Of a stretch of DNA of 20,836 bases, positions 14,740 through 20,835 are shown one piece after another. The stretch is taken from assembly GCA_015655225.1 (NCBI GenBank), contig JAATFK010000060.1:1-20836 (forward strand). The letters run 5' to 3'. Positions within the stretch are counted from its first letter, which is position 1, and each line of letters opens with the position of its first letter. A model generated the notes under the pieces. That model worked only from the letters and a program-made list of their open reading frames with translations. It did no database searches and had not been told where the DNA came from. This DNA comes from Solirubrobacterales bacterium. GTDB lineage: Bacteria; Actinomycetota; Thermoleophilia; Solirubrobacterales; Solirubrobacteraceae. A program made the translations under genes and the position numbers.

Positions 14740-15257
14740 AGGAGGCCTCCAAGGTCCGGCTCGGACCCCGACTGCCAGAGGGGGCCGAGGATCTGCACGT
14801 GATGACGAACGCCGACGCGCATCAACTGCTCCAGGTCGACCGTGGTCGCCCAGGGTGGTTGCGTGAACGACGTGGCGGTCTGACAGCAGTCGCGGTAGAA
14901 CGCCTCATGCGCCGGCGTCGTCACGACGAGCATCCGCGCCTCGGTCGACTCGATCCGCCAGGCGTGCACGAGCCCGCCGGGCACATGGGCCACCGCACCG
15001 GCCTTGGCGATCATCGTCTCGCCCTCGATCCACAGCGCGACCTCGCCCTCGATCACCGCGAAGGTCTCGTCGGCGTGGGCGTGCGTGTGCGCAGGGGACG
15101 CCGAGTGCCGGCGCATCCTCTGCTCGATGACGGCGAAGCGGCCACCGGTATGGACGGCCGGGATCTTCACGATCACCAGTCCGCCAAGGCCCCACAGCGC
15201 CTCACCCTCGTCCGTCGAGGCGAACGACGCCCCGACGGGATTGAGATCCCACATCAT
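14736..15257 (-). CDS. Cupin-domain protein, first gene of the large operon
   Basis: A 173-residue cupin closely related to the one at 5653-6144: shared DEGE (16-19), WGLGGL (22-27), HAWRIES (98-104) and FYRDCC (120-125) at identical residue numbers. Metal site candidates are H57, H59, E64 and H98. The C-terminal 35 residues diverge. Two adjacent ATG codons are possible starts; a GGAGAGAG ribosome-binding site fits either. As first gene, next to the importer, it may act on or bind the incoming substrate, while the paralogue, next to the FAH gene, may act later. Reaction unknown. Confidence 0.87.
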   Translation of the reverse strand: MMWDLNPVGASFASTDEGEALWGLGGLVIVKIPAVHTGGRFAVIEQRMRRHSASPAHTHAHADETFAVIEGEVALWIEGETMIAKAGAVAHVPGGLVHAWRIESTEARMLVVTTPAHEAFYRDCCQTATSFTQPPWATTVDLEQLMRVGVRHHVQILGPLWQSGSEPDLGGLL

Positions 15258-15272
15258 CAGCTCTCTCCAAAC

Positions 15273-15312
15273 CTCTCCCCGCCGGCGGTTGGTCCGGCGA
15301 GGCAGGGAGAGA
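15273..15312 (-). promoter_or_regulatory. Hairpin in the leader of the large operon
   Basis: CTCTCCC (15273-15279) pairs with GGGAGAG (15306-15312), and CGCCGG (15280-15285) pairs with CCGGCG (15294-15299). This gives a 13-bp interrupted stem with an 8-nt loop and a 6-nt bulge. It lies just upstream of the cupin ribosome-binding site on the minus strand, so it could influence translation or mRNA stability. Confidence 0.35.
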
Positions 15313-15344
15313 ACCAGTCACCGGCGACGCGCGTCAACGATTCG

Positions 15345-15381
15345 GGGCCATTGCACACAACCGTTGTGCACAGTGGCCCCG
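15345..15381. promoter_or_regulatory. 37-bp near-palindrome, probable GntR operator
   Basis: Arms GGGGCCA (15345-15351) and TGGCCCC (15375-15381) and inner arms CACAAC (15357-15362) and GTTGTG (15364-15369) are symmetric about C15363. TGCACA and TGTGCA (15353-15358, 15366-15371) form an overlapping dyad. It sits 64 bp before the GntR start and 88 bp before the divergent cupin start, the natural place for autoregulation and control of the large operon. Confidence 0.6.
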
Positions 15382-15444
15382 CGCGTCTACGCTGGGACCC
15401 CGCAAGGACGCCGGTCCGCGCGGTTCGGAGGAGAGAGCAGCACC

Positions 15445-16218
15445 ATGAGCACAAAGAGCAAGACGGCCGCTGGGCCGACGTCGGCTGCGGCCGCCAGCCT
15501 GGATCATGCGTACCGCGGTGTGCGCAACGCGATCCTCAGCGGCCAGCTGCGCGCGGGCCAGCTGATCCCGCAGGTCCAGCTCGCCCGAGCTTTGAACGTC
15601 AGCCGCACCCCGCTGCGCGAGGCGCTGCGGATGCTGCAGTCAGAGGGACTGATCGAAGCGCAGGCCAACCAGCCGATGCGCGTCGCTCGACTCACGCTGC
15701 AAGGCGTCGAGGAGCTCTATGCGATGCGCATCCCCCTCGAGATCACGGCGCTGCGGCTCTCGATCCCGCGCCTCACCCAGGACGATCTCGACGACCTCGA
15801 GACCGTCTACAGCGTCATGGGGCGTCACGCGGCGCGGCGCGACTACGTGGCCTGGGACGCCCCTCACCGTAGCTTTCACCAGGCGATGACGAGGCGTGCC
15901 GGGGACCGGTTCGGCGTGACGGTCGGCCAGCTGATCGACCAGTGCGCGCGCTTTCGGCGGCTGCGTGTCTCGCGGATGTGGTCCGACGAGACCGAAGAGG
16001 AGCACCGCCTACTGCTCGACGCCTGCTCGTCGCGAGACATCGACCGCGCCACCTGGCTGCTGTCCGAGCACCTCAGCGAAACGGCGTTCGCCCTGCTCCG
16101 GACCGTCGATCCCGACTACCCCGCAGACACCCTACGCGCGGTGGTCGCGCCGCTCAGCGCGCCCGGGGACACCCCGGCGCGGGCCTATCACGGGCTCAGC
16201 AAGCCAGCCGCCGCCTGA
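15445..16218 (+). CDS. GntR-family (FCD domain) transcriptional regulator
   Basis: 257 residues. The winged-helix DNA-binding domain spans about 20-85, with the recognition region PQVQLARALNVSRTPLREAL (42-61). An all-helical FCD effector domain follows; D138, H145, H187 and H209 are candidate metal ligands, as in FadR/VanR-type regulators that sense carboxylates. The ATG is 13 nt after GGAGG (15427-15431), with further GAG repeats closer. Longer in-frame starts would run through the operator region and are less likely. It diverges from the transporter-hydroxylase operon and probably represses it. Its stop lies only 3 bp from the convergent CoA-transferase stop. Confidence 0.92.
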   Translation: MSTKSKTAAGPTSAAAASLDHAYRGVRNAILSGQLRAGQLIPQVQLARALNVSRTPLREALRMLQSEGLIEAQANQPMRVARLTLQGVEELYAMRIPLEITALRLSIPRLTQDDLDDLETVYSVMGRHAARRDYVAWDAPHRSFHQAMTRRAGDRFGVTVGQLIDQCARFRRLRVSRMWSDETEEEHRLLLDACSSRDIDRATWLLSEHLSETAFALLRTVDPDYPADTLRAVVAPLSAPGDTPARAYHGLSKPAAA

Positions 16219-16221
16219 GGT

Positions 16222-16890
16222 CTATCCCGGGATCGCGACGGCAAACGGCGCGGGCGTGCACAGCCGGAGCTCGTCGAGATCGATCTCCGCCAGCAGCTCG
16301 ACAAGCATCATCTCCCGCCGCGGCGAGCCGACGAAGTCGAAGACCGCAAGGTCGGTGATCAGCCGATCCACGACGCCGCGGCCCGTCAGCGGGAGCGAGC
16401 AGCTGGCTCTCACCTTGGGCTCCCCGTCGCGGTTCAGATGCTCCATGATCACGACCGTGCGCTTGGCGCCGGCGACCAGGTCCATCGCCCCGCCCATCCC
16501 CTTGACCATCTTGCCGGGGATCATCCAGTTCGCCAAGTCCCCCTCGGCCGAGACCTCCATCCCGCCCAGGACCGCGAGGTCGACGTGACCCCCGCGAATC
16601 ATCGCGAACGACTCCGCGCTGTCGAAATAGGAGGCGCCCGCGACCGCGGTCACGGTCTCCTTGCCCGCGTTGATCAGGTCGGCATCGACCTCGCCCTCCC
16701 GCGGATACGGGCCGATCCCGAGGAGCCCGTTCTCCGAATGCAGAAGCACGCCGACGCGACCTTCGCCCACGTTCGCCAGCAGCGTCGGAAGGCCGATCCC
16801 GAGGTTGACGACCATCCCGTCTCTGATCTCATCGGCAGCGCGCGCGATGATGCGATCGCGTCGGCTCTCCGTCGTGGTCGTCTCAGGCAC
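16222..16890 (-). CDS. 3-oxoacid CoA-transferase subunit B
   Basis: A 222-residue family I CoA-transferase beta subunit. The catalytic glutamate is in SENGLLGIGP (near residues 52-61), which forms a covalent glutamyl-CoA intermediate. GIGLPTLL and GGHVDLAVLGGMEV are further family motifs. With subunit A it moves CoA, typically from succinyl-CoA, to a 3-oxoacid such as acetoacetate or 3-oxoadipate. Scot/Pca-type subunits cannot be told apart here by eye. The start is GTG and overlaps the end of subunit A by 8 bp. It probably channels the pathway's beta-keto acid product to central metabolism. Confidence 0.92.
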   Translation of the reverse strand: MPETTTTESRRDRIIARAADEIRDGMVVNLGIGLPTLLANVGEGRVGVLLHSENGLLGIGPYPREGEVDADLINAGKETVTAVAGASYFDSAESFAMIRGGHVDLAVLGGMEVSAEGDLANWMIPGKMVKGMGGAMDLVAGAKRTVVIMEHLNRDGEPKVRASCSLPLTGRGVVDRLITDLAVFDFVGSPRREMMLVELLAEIDLDELRLCTPAPFAVAIPG

Positions 16891-17593
16891 GGAGCCTCCG
16901 TCTTTCGATCCGCTTCTCCGACACGGCCGCCTCGAAGATCCGTTGGACGAACACGCCAGGCGTGTGGATCAAGTCGCCGTCGAGCTCGCCGACCTCGACG
17001 AGCTGCTCCACCTCGGCGATCGTCACGCGGCCCGCGGTCGCGACCAAAGGGTTGAAGTTGCGAGCCGTCCGTCGATAGACGAGGTTCCCGAGGGCATCGC
17101 CTCTCCACGCCTTGACAAGCGCGAAGTCGGTGAGGATCGCACGCTCGAGCAGGTAGCTCGTCCCGTCGAACGCACGCGTCTCCTTCCCCTCGGCGATCGG
17201 CGTTCCCACGCCCGCAGGCGTGTAGAAGGCCGGAACCCCGGCGCCGCCCGCGCGAATGCGCTCGGCGAGCGTCCCCTGAGGGACCAGCTCGACATCGAGC
17301 TCGCCAGAGAGGAACTGTCGCTCGAAGGTCTTGTTCTCCCCGACGTAGGAGGACACCATCCTGCTGATCTGGCGGTTGGCGAGCAGGACGCCGAGGCCGA
17401 AGTCGTCGACACCGCAGTTGTTGCTGACGACCGTGAGCCCGCTCGCTCCGCTCGCGCGCAGCGCGGCGATCGTCTCCTCGGGGATGCCGCAGAGGCCGAA
17501 GCCGCCAACGAGCAGCGTCGCGCCGTCCTGGATGTCGGCGACCGCCTGCGCAGCCGAGGACACGACCTTCCCGATCCCCATCTCCGTGCTCAC
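16883..17593 (-). CDS. 3-oxoacid CoA-transferase subunit A
   Basis: A 236-residue alpha subunit with the family motif VGGFGLCGIPE (28-38), the oxyanion-loop segment VSNNCG, and SSYVGENKTFERQ. The GTG start overlaps the TGA of a 17-codon upstream frame as GTGA. An internal ATG lies four codons in, but without a better-placed ribosome-binding site. The gene pair diverges from a LysR gene that probably regulates it. 3-Oxoadipate and acetoacetate are the commonest substrates. A dienelactone hydrolase in the same window makes a 3-oxoadipate-like end product worth considering, but no other beta-ketoadipate genes are present. Confidence 0.92.
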   Translation of the reverse strand: MSTEMGIGKVVSSAAQAVADIQDGATLLVGGFGLCGIPEETIAALRASGASGLTVVSNNCGVDDFGLGVLLANRQISRMVSSYVGENKTFERQFLSGELDVELVPQGTLAERIRAGGAGVPAFYTPAGVGTPIAEGKETRAFDGTSYLLERAILTDFALVKAWRGDALGNLVYRRTARNFNPLVATAGRVTIAEVEQLVEVGELDGDLIHTPGVFVQRIFEAAVSEKRIERRRLRA

Positions 17594-17643
17594 GCGCCCG
17601 GTCCGATCAGGTCGCGGTACAGCACTCTGGTGACGTGATGCAT
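17590..17643 (-). CDS. Possible 17-residue leader peptide before the CoA-transferase genes
   Basis: On the minus strand an ATG four bases after GAGGAG opens a frame encoding MHHVTRVLYRDLIGPGA, ending at a TGA that overlaps the CoA-transferase subunit A GTG start as GTGA. That gene has no clear ribosome-binding site of its own, so translation may be delivered by coupling from this small frame. No homology can be claimed; it could be chance. Confidence 0.35.
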   Translation of the reverse strand: MHHVTRVLYRDLIGPGA

Positions 17644-17723
17644 GCAGCTCCTCACTCGACGTTCTCGCACGGAGTCTTTCCCGTCACTATCTAGAAGTCC
17701 AAGGTCGAATCCTGCTCAGTCCC

Positions 17724-17738
17724 ATAAGCTCTGCATAT
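17724..17738. promoter_or_regulatory. LysR-type T-N11-A box overlapping the LysR start codon
   Basis: ATA (17724-17726) and TAT (17736-17738) form an ATA-N9-TAT dyad that satisfies the T-N11-A rule for LysR-type regulators. CATA/TATG extends it by one base on each side. It overlaps the first two bases of the LysR ATG, a position suited to autorepression. A match this short can occur by chance. Confidence 0.35.
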
Positions 17739-18624
17739 GGAACTGCGGCAGCTGCGCTACCTCGTGGTCTTGGCGGAGGAGGAGCACTTCACCCGCGCGG
17801 CGGCGCGCCTGCGCATCGCGCAACCCGCGCTCTCCCAGCAGATCCAGAAGCTCGAGGCCGAGTTGCAGATCGCGCTCTTCGATCGCACCACGCGCAGGGT
17901 GCGGCTGACCGACGCCGGCGCTCTGCTGCGCACGCGCGCCAAGCGCGTCCTGACAGAGATCGACGACGCGAGAGCCGAGCTTCAGCAGCTCACCAACCTG
18001 GTGAGCGGCCGGGTCACGATCGGCCTCACCCAGACGCCGGGCCCCGTCAACCTCTTGCGGCTCCTGGGAGCGTTCCACGAGCGGTTCCCGGCAGTCAAGC
18101 TCACGGTGCGCGAGGACCTCAGCTCGACGCTCGCCGAAGCGCTCCGCAACGACCAACTCGACGTAGCGTTTCTCTCGCTCGTCGACGACGTCGAGCGTCA
18201 TGGTCTGGAGCTACAGCCCTTGGCGGAGGAACCGCTGGTCGTGGTCCTCCCGCGAGATCATCGCCTCGCCGATCGCGGCGCGGTGACGATCGCCGACCTG
18301 CGGGACGAGGCATTCGTCGCGTTCTCCGAGGGTGCGACGATCCGACGGGCCGTGGGAGAGGCCGCGCGCAACGCCGGCTTCGCGCCGACGATCGCGTTCG
18401 AGACCCGAGAGGTCACGCGCAGCCTGGCGATCGTCGCCGAGGGGCTCGGCGTGTCAGTACTTCCGCGATCCGACGCCGACACGCCCGGATCCGACGTCCG
18501 CATCGTCGAGCTCCACGGCCCCTCGCTGACGCATCGCATCTCGCTCGCCTGGCGCGAGGGCAAGCGTCACGCTCCAGCCGCGCGCGCATTCCTGACCCAG
18601 GCACGCGGGGCCGATCAGCCGTAG
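17737..18624 (+). CDS. LysR-family transcriptional regulator
   Basis: 295 residues, standard length. The N-terminal winged helix (1-60) includes FTRAAARLRIAQPALSQQIQKLE-type recognition features and LFDRTTRRVRLTDAG. A linker helix (about 65-88) and a periplasmic-binding-like effector domain starting at SGRVTIGLTQ follow. It diverges from the CoA-transferase pair, so activation of those genes by a pathway acid is the likely role. No clear ribosome-binding site precedes the ATG, so a leaderless or weakly translated mRNA is possible. Similar LysR proteins include CatR/BenM-type regulators, but the ligand cannot be assigned. Confidence 0.93.
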   Translation: MELRQLRYLVVLAEEEHFTRAAARLRIAQPALSQQIQKLEAELQIALFDRTTRRVRLTDAGALLRTRAKRVLTEIDDARAELQQLTNLVSGRVTIGLTQTPGPVNLLRLLGAFHERFPAVKLTVREDLSSTLAEALRNDQLDVAFLSLVDDVERHGLELQPLAEEPLVVVLPRDHRLADRGAVTIADLRDEAFVAFSEGATIRRAVGEAARNAGFAPTIAFETREVTRSLAIVAEGLGVSVLPRSDADTPGSDVRIVELHGPSLTHRISLAWREGKRHAPAARAFLTQARGADQP

Positions 18625-18761
18625 GCCCCGCACGGGACTCGCTTCGGCATCGCAAGGTCAACGATGATCCACTGGCAATGACCGGAGGTGACCTCGACCG
18701 CAACACCGTCGCTGCCGGCCCAGGTCATAGACCCAGAACTCGTCGATGTCGCACAGGATGA
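18625..18761. other. Intergenic stretch after the LysR gene
   Basis: No gene with a start, ribosome-binding site and domain is visible. A minus-strand frame ending near 18615 reads DGVAVEVTSGHCQWIIVDLA, which looks somewhat protein-like and may be another decayed fragment. No terminator hairpin for the LysR gene was found. Confidence 0.3.
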
Positions 18762-18976
18762 CCTAGTGCGGCCGGGCGCGGACCAGGTCAATCCAGCCAC
18801 TACGTCGGCACGAGTGACTGGGCCTCATGCATTCTCGCCGGGACAGCATCGACCTACTCCGGCGCCGTCGTGCAAGAGATCGAGGGCACCTCGATGGTCG
18901 TGGTACTCGGCCCGAACAACAGGCTTGTCCAACACCAGGTCGACAACAACACGTGGACCGCCGACATCGCCCCCCC
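18762..18976 (+). pseudogene. Decayed coding fragment interrupted by the IS110 element
   Basis: After a stop at 18759-18761 the plus frame has no start codon near its beginning. It still reads like protein: SHYVGTSDWASCILAGTAST, then EGTSMVVVLGPNNRLVQHQV and NNTWTADIAPP, up to the C-run where the insertion element begins. If the element is removed, the frame can continue from the C-run into HGIPRRADNWLGVAPEPRTR and a stop near 20514, although the C-run makes the join uncertain. No family is recognised. It is most likely a truncated gene on which the element landed. Confidence 0.4.
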
Positions 18977-18989
18977 TTACGATTTTCGT

Positions 18990-19145
18990 CTTGTAGGGCT
19001 CGGTGGGTTGGGCAGGGCTTTTTGCCCCCTGTCTTTGTGATCTGGGGGGTGTTGCCACCCGACCCGTCCGGGCACCGCAAGTCGCTTATAGGGACCTGCC
19101 CCGGAGAGGGCTCATTCGTAAGGTGGATGCGACGGAGGTGCCGTT
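18990..19145 (+). ncRNA. Candidate IS110 bridge RNA
   Basis: Two stem-enclosed internal loops can be drawn. First: GGGTTGGG (19005-19012) pairs with CCCGACCC (19058-19065), enclosing TTGCCCCC (19022-19029) and TGGGGGG (19043-19049). Second: GGCACC (19071-19076) pairs with GGTGCC (19137-19142) and GTCGC (19081-19085) with GCGAC (19129-19133), enclosing ATAGGGAC (19088-19095) and TCGTAAGG (19116-19123). The first loop's segments match the insertion flanks; the second loop's match the element ends. That is the order and logic of target- and donor-binding loops in the IS621 bridge RNA. Ends of the RNA are estimates. Confidence 0.7.
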
Positions 19146-19184
19146 CGAGCTCGCAAGGACAGAGGCGAAATCGGAGGTGAATGG

Positions 19185-20393
19185 GTGGAAGAGATCGACC
19201 CGTGGATCGGTCTTGATGTCGGCAAGAGCGACCACCACGCAACGGTGGTCGACGCGGCCGGAGGTCGGCTGTTTGATCGGCCGGTACGCAACGACGAGGC
19301 CGCGATCGAGAAGCTGCTGGACGACGCCGGCCCGCACGCCGCGCTGGTCATCGACCAGCCCGGCTCGATCGGTACGCTCGCGGTCGCGGTCGCCAGGCGA
19401 CGCGGGTTCCCGGTCGCGTACATCCCGGGACTGGTGATGCGCCGCGCATCACAGCTGTATCCCGGCGAGGCGAAGACCGACCGGCGCGACAGCTTCGTGA
19501 TCGCCGACACCGCCCGGATCCACCGGGCACGGGTGCACTGGCTGACGCCGAGCGACGAGCTGCTGCAAGAACTCAGCGTCCTGGGCGGCTACGACGACGA
19601 CCTCGCCCACGACCGCACCCGGACCGCGAACCGGCTGCGAGACCTGCTGCTGCAGGCCAGCCCGGCTGTCGAGCGCGTCCTCGGGCCGCGCCTGGACCAC
19701 ACCGCCGTTCGGACGCTGCTTGAGCGCTACCCGACACCGACGGCAATGCGCGCCGCGGGCAAACGACGCCTGCTCAGGGTCGTTCAGCCGAAGGCGCCGC
19801 GGATGGGCGCACGGCTCGTCGACGACCTCATCGCCGCGCTCCAGGCTCAGACCGTCGAGGTCCCGGCCGAGACGACGATCGGACGCGTCATCCGCGACCT
19901 CGCGACCGAGCTCACCCGGCTCGCCGCATCGCGTGAACAGCTCGCCCGTGACATCGAGGCGGTCTTCACCCGCCACCCTCACGCACCGGTCCTGCTGAGC
20001 ATCCCGGGAATCGGGGCACGGACCGGAGCCAGGATCCTCACCGAGATCGGTGACGTCTCTCGATTCCCGACCGCCGGCCACTTGGCCGCCTACGCCGGCC
20101 TAGCGCCAGTGACCAAACAGTCCGGCAGCAGCATCCGCGGCGAACACCGATCGCGACGCGGCAACCACCGCCTGAAGAACGCGCTCTGGCTCTCGGCGTT
20201 CTGCAGCCTGCATCACCCGCCCTCGCGCGACTACTACGCGATGAAACGCTCGCAGGGCAAACCGCACAACGCCGCCGTTCTCTGCCTCGCTCGCCGACGC
20301 TGCGACCTCATCCACAAGATGCTCCGCACCGGCCTGACCTACGGCGAATCGCCCGCCGGCAAGACCGGCTCACCCATCCCCATCTCGACCTGA
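19185..20393 (+). CDS. IS110-family transposase (recombinase)
   Basis: 402 residues. The N-terminal RuvC-like domain shows D11 (GLDVGK), D57 in IDQPG where most members have Glu, and D99/D102 (KTDRRD). A helical linker follows, then the C-terminal transposase_20 domain from about 268: SIPGIGARTGARILTEIGD, YAGLAPVTKQSGSS (S313 of QSG is the probable serine nucleophile) and RRGNHRLKNALW. The protein uses a bridge RNA to recombine donor and target DNA. The start is GTG, 7 nt after GGAGG (19173-19177). The gene appears full-length and undamaged, so the element may be active. Confidence 0.93.
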   Translation: MEEIDPWIGLDVGKSDHHATVVDAAGGRLFDRPVRNDEAAIEKLLDDAGPHAALVIDQPGSIGTLAVAVARRRGFPVAYIPGLVMRRASQLYPGEAKTDRRDSFVIADTARIHRARVHWLTPSDELLQELSVLGGYDDDLAHDRTRTANRLRDLLLQASPAVERVLGPRLDHTAVRTLLERYPTPTAMRAAGKRRLLRVVQPKAPRMGARLVDDLIAALQAQTVEVPAETTIGRVIRDLATELTRLAASREQLARDIEAVFTRHPHAPVLLSIPGIGARTGARILTEIGDVSRFPTAGHLAAYAGLAPVTKQSGSSIRGEHRSRRGNHRLKNALWLSAFCSLHHPPSRDYYAMKRSQGKPHNAAVLCLARRRCDLIHKMLRTGLTYGESPAGKTGSPIPIST

Positions 20394-20424
20394 TCCCAAA
20401 GTTGACAAACCCATAGGGACACCC

Positions 20425-20757
20425 CCCCCCACGGCATTCCACGACGAGCAGACAACTGGCTAGGCGTGGCGCCAGAGCCTCGCACCAGGACAGTCGCCGT
20501 GGCCCCGACCACTTGAGTTCCCGGCGCGCACGCGGCGTGCGGCCGACGGCGAACGCTTCAACGGAGACGACTGGCTCGATCCTGCAAGCGAGCAACGCAC
20601 GTTCCAGCAGACGACCAAGATTGATGGTGCTAACGGAGCAAGCACGGCCGGACTCCTGGACTGTTCCCAGGCGGTCCCAAACCCTCGCCCAAGACCGTCC
20701 CGATAGAACGTGCTGATTAGCAGGGCTTTCTCCATTCCGGAGCGTTCAACGAACTCA
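20425..20757. other. Right flank of the IS element, no confident gene
   Basis: The first ~90 bp may continue the interrupted coding fragment at 18762. Further on, a plus-strand frame reads GERFNGDDWLDPASEQRTFQ, which has protein-like composition but no start or recognised domain, so this may be more gene debris. GCAGGGCTTT at 20720 resembles the GCAGGG element that flanks the tRNA-like sequence on the left side of the window. Confidence 0.3.
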
Positions 20758-20835
20758 TGGACCACAATCCGCGCGGGCGTCGCGCCGAAGTGCATCATTT
20801 GCAGGGCTTCGCTATATCTTCCATAGCAGCATATG
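20758..20835. repeat. Right copy of the degenerate ~80-bp direct repeat
   Basis: It aligns with 128-206 in the same orientation (see that entry), sharing the anticodon-loop block TGGACCACAATC, CGCGCC, TTTGCAGGG and the terminal GCATATG. On the minus strand it contains GATTGTGGTCCA, the tRNA-His anticodon region, but beyond this point the sequence no longer matches a tRNA T-arm. It is thus more decayed, or joined to other DNA at the anticodon. Confidence 0.6.

Larger units (their letters stand above)
18977..20424 (+). mobile_element. IS110-family insertion sequence
   Basis: About 1.45 kb, made of a ~208-bp non-coding left end, one transposase gene and a ~30-bp right end. As in IS110 elements there are no terminal inverted repeats and no clear target duplication. 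The left edge is set by CCTTACGA (18975-18982), which is exactly complementary to a segment inside the element (19116-19123). The right edge is set by ATAGGGAC (20413-20420), which is repeated inside the element (19088-19095). Runs of C on both sides (18970-18976 and 20422-20430) leave the boundaries uncertain by a few bases. CC is the inferred crossover core. Confidence 0.75.

Noticed and set aside
13712..14752. N-terminal extension of the ABC ATPase to ~864 residues
   Set aside because: The extra part is the permease gene read in another frame; the ATG at 13711 with an ATGA overlap is the natural start.
19088..20420. IS110 element bounded by the two ATAGGGAC copies as a target duplication
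   Set aside because: This would leave too little non-coding DNA for a bridge RNA. The left copy sits inside a stem-closed loop and is better explained as the donor guide matching the right end.
20460..20798. A 112-codon minus-strand frame beginning MMHFGATPARIVVHEF
   Set aside because: The first ~15 codons lie in the tRNA-His-like repeat, whose left copy does not keep this frame, and the rest turns Arg/Ser-rich; no start signal or domain was recognised.
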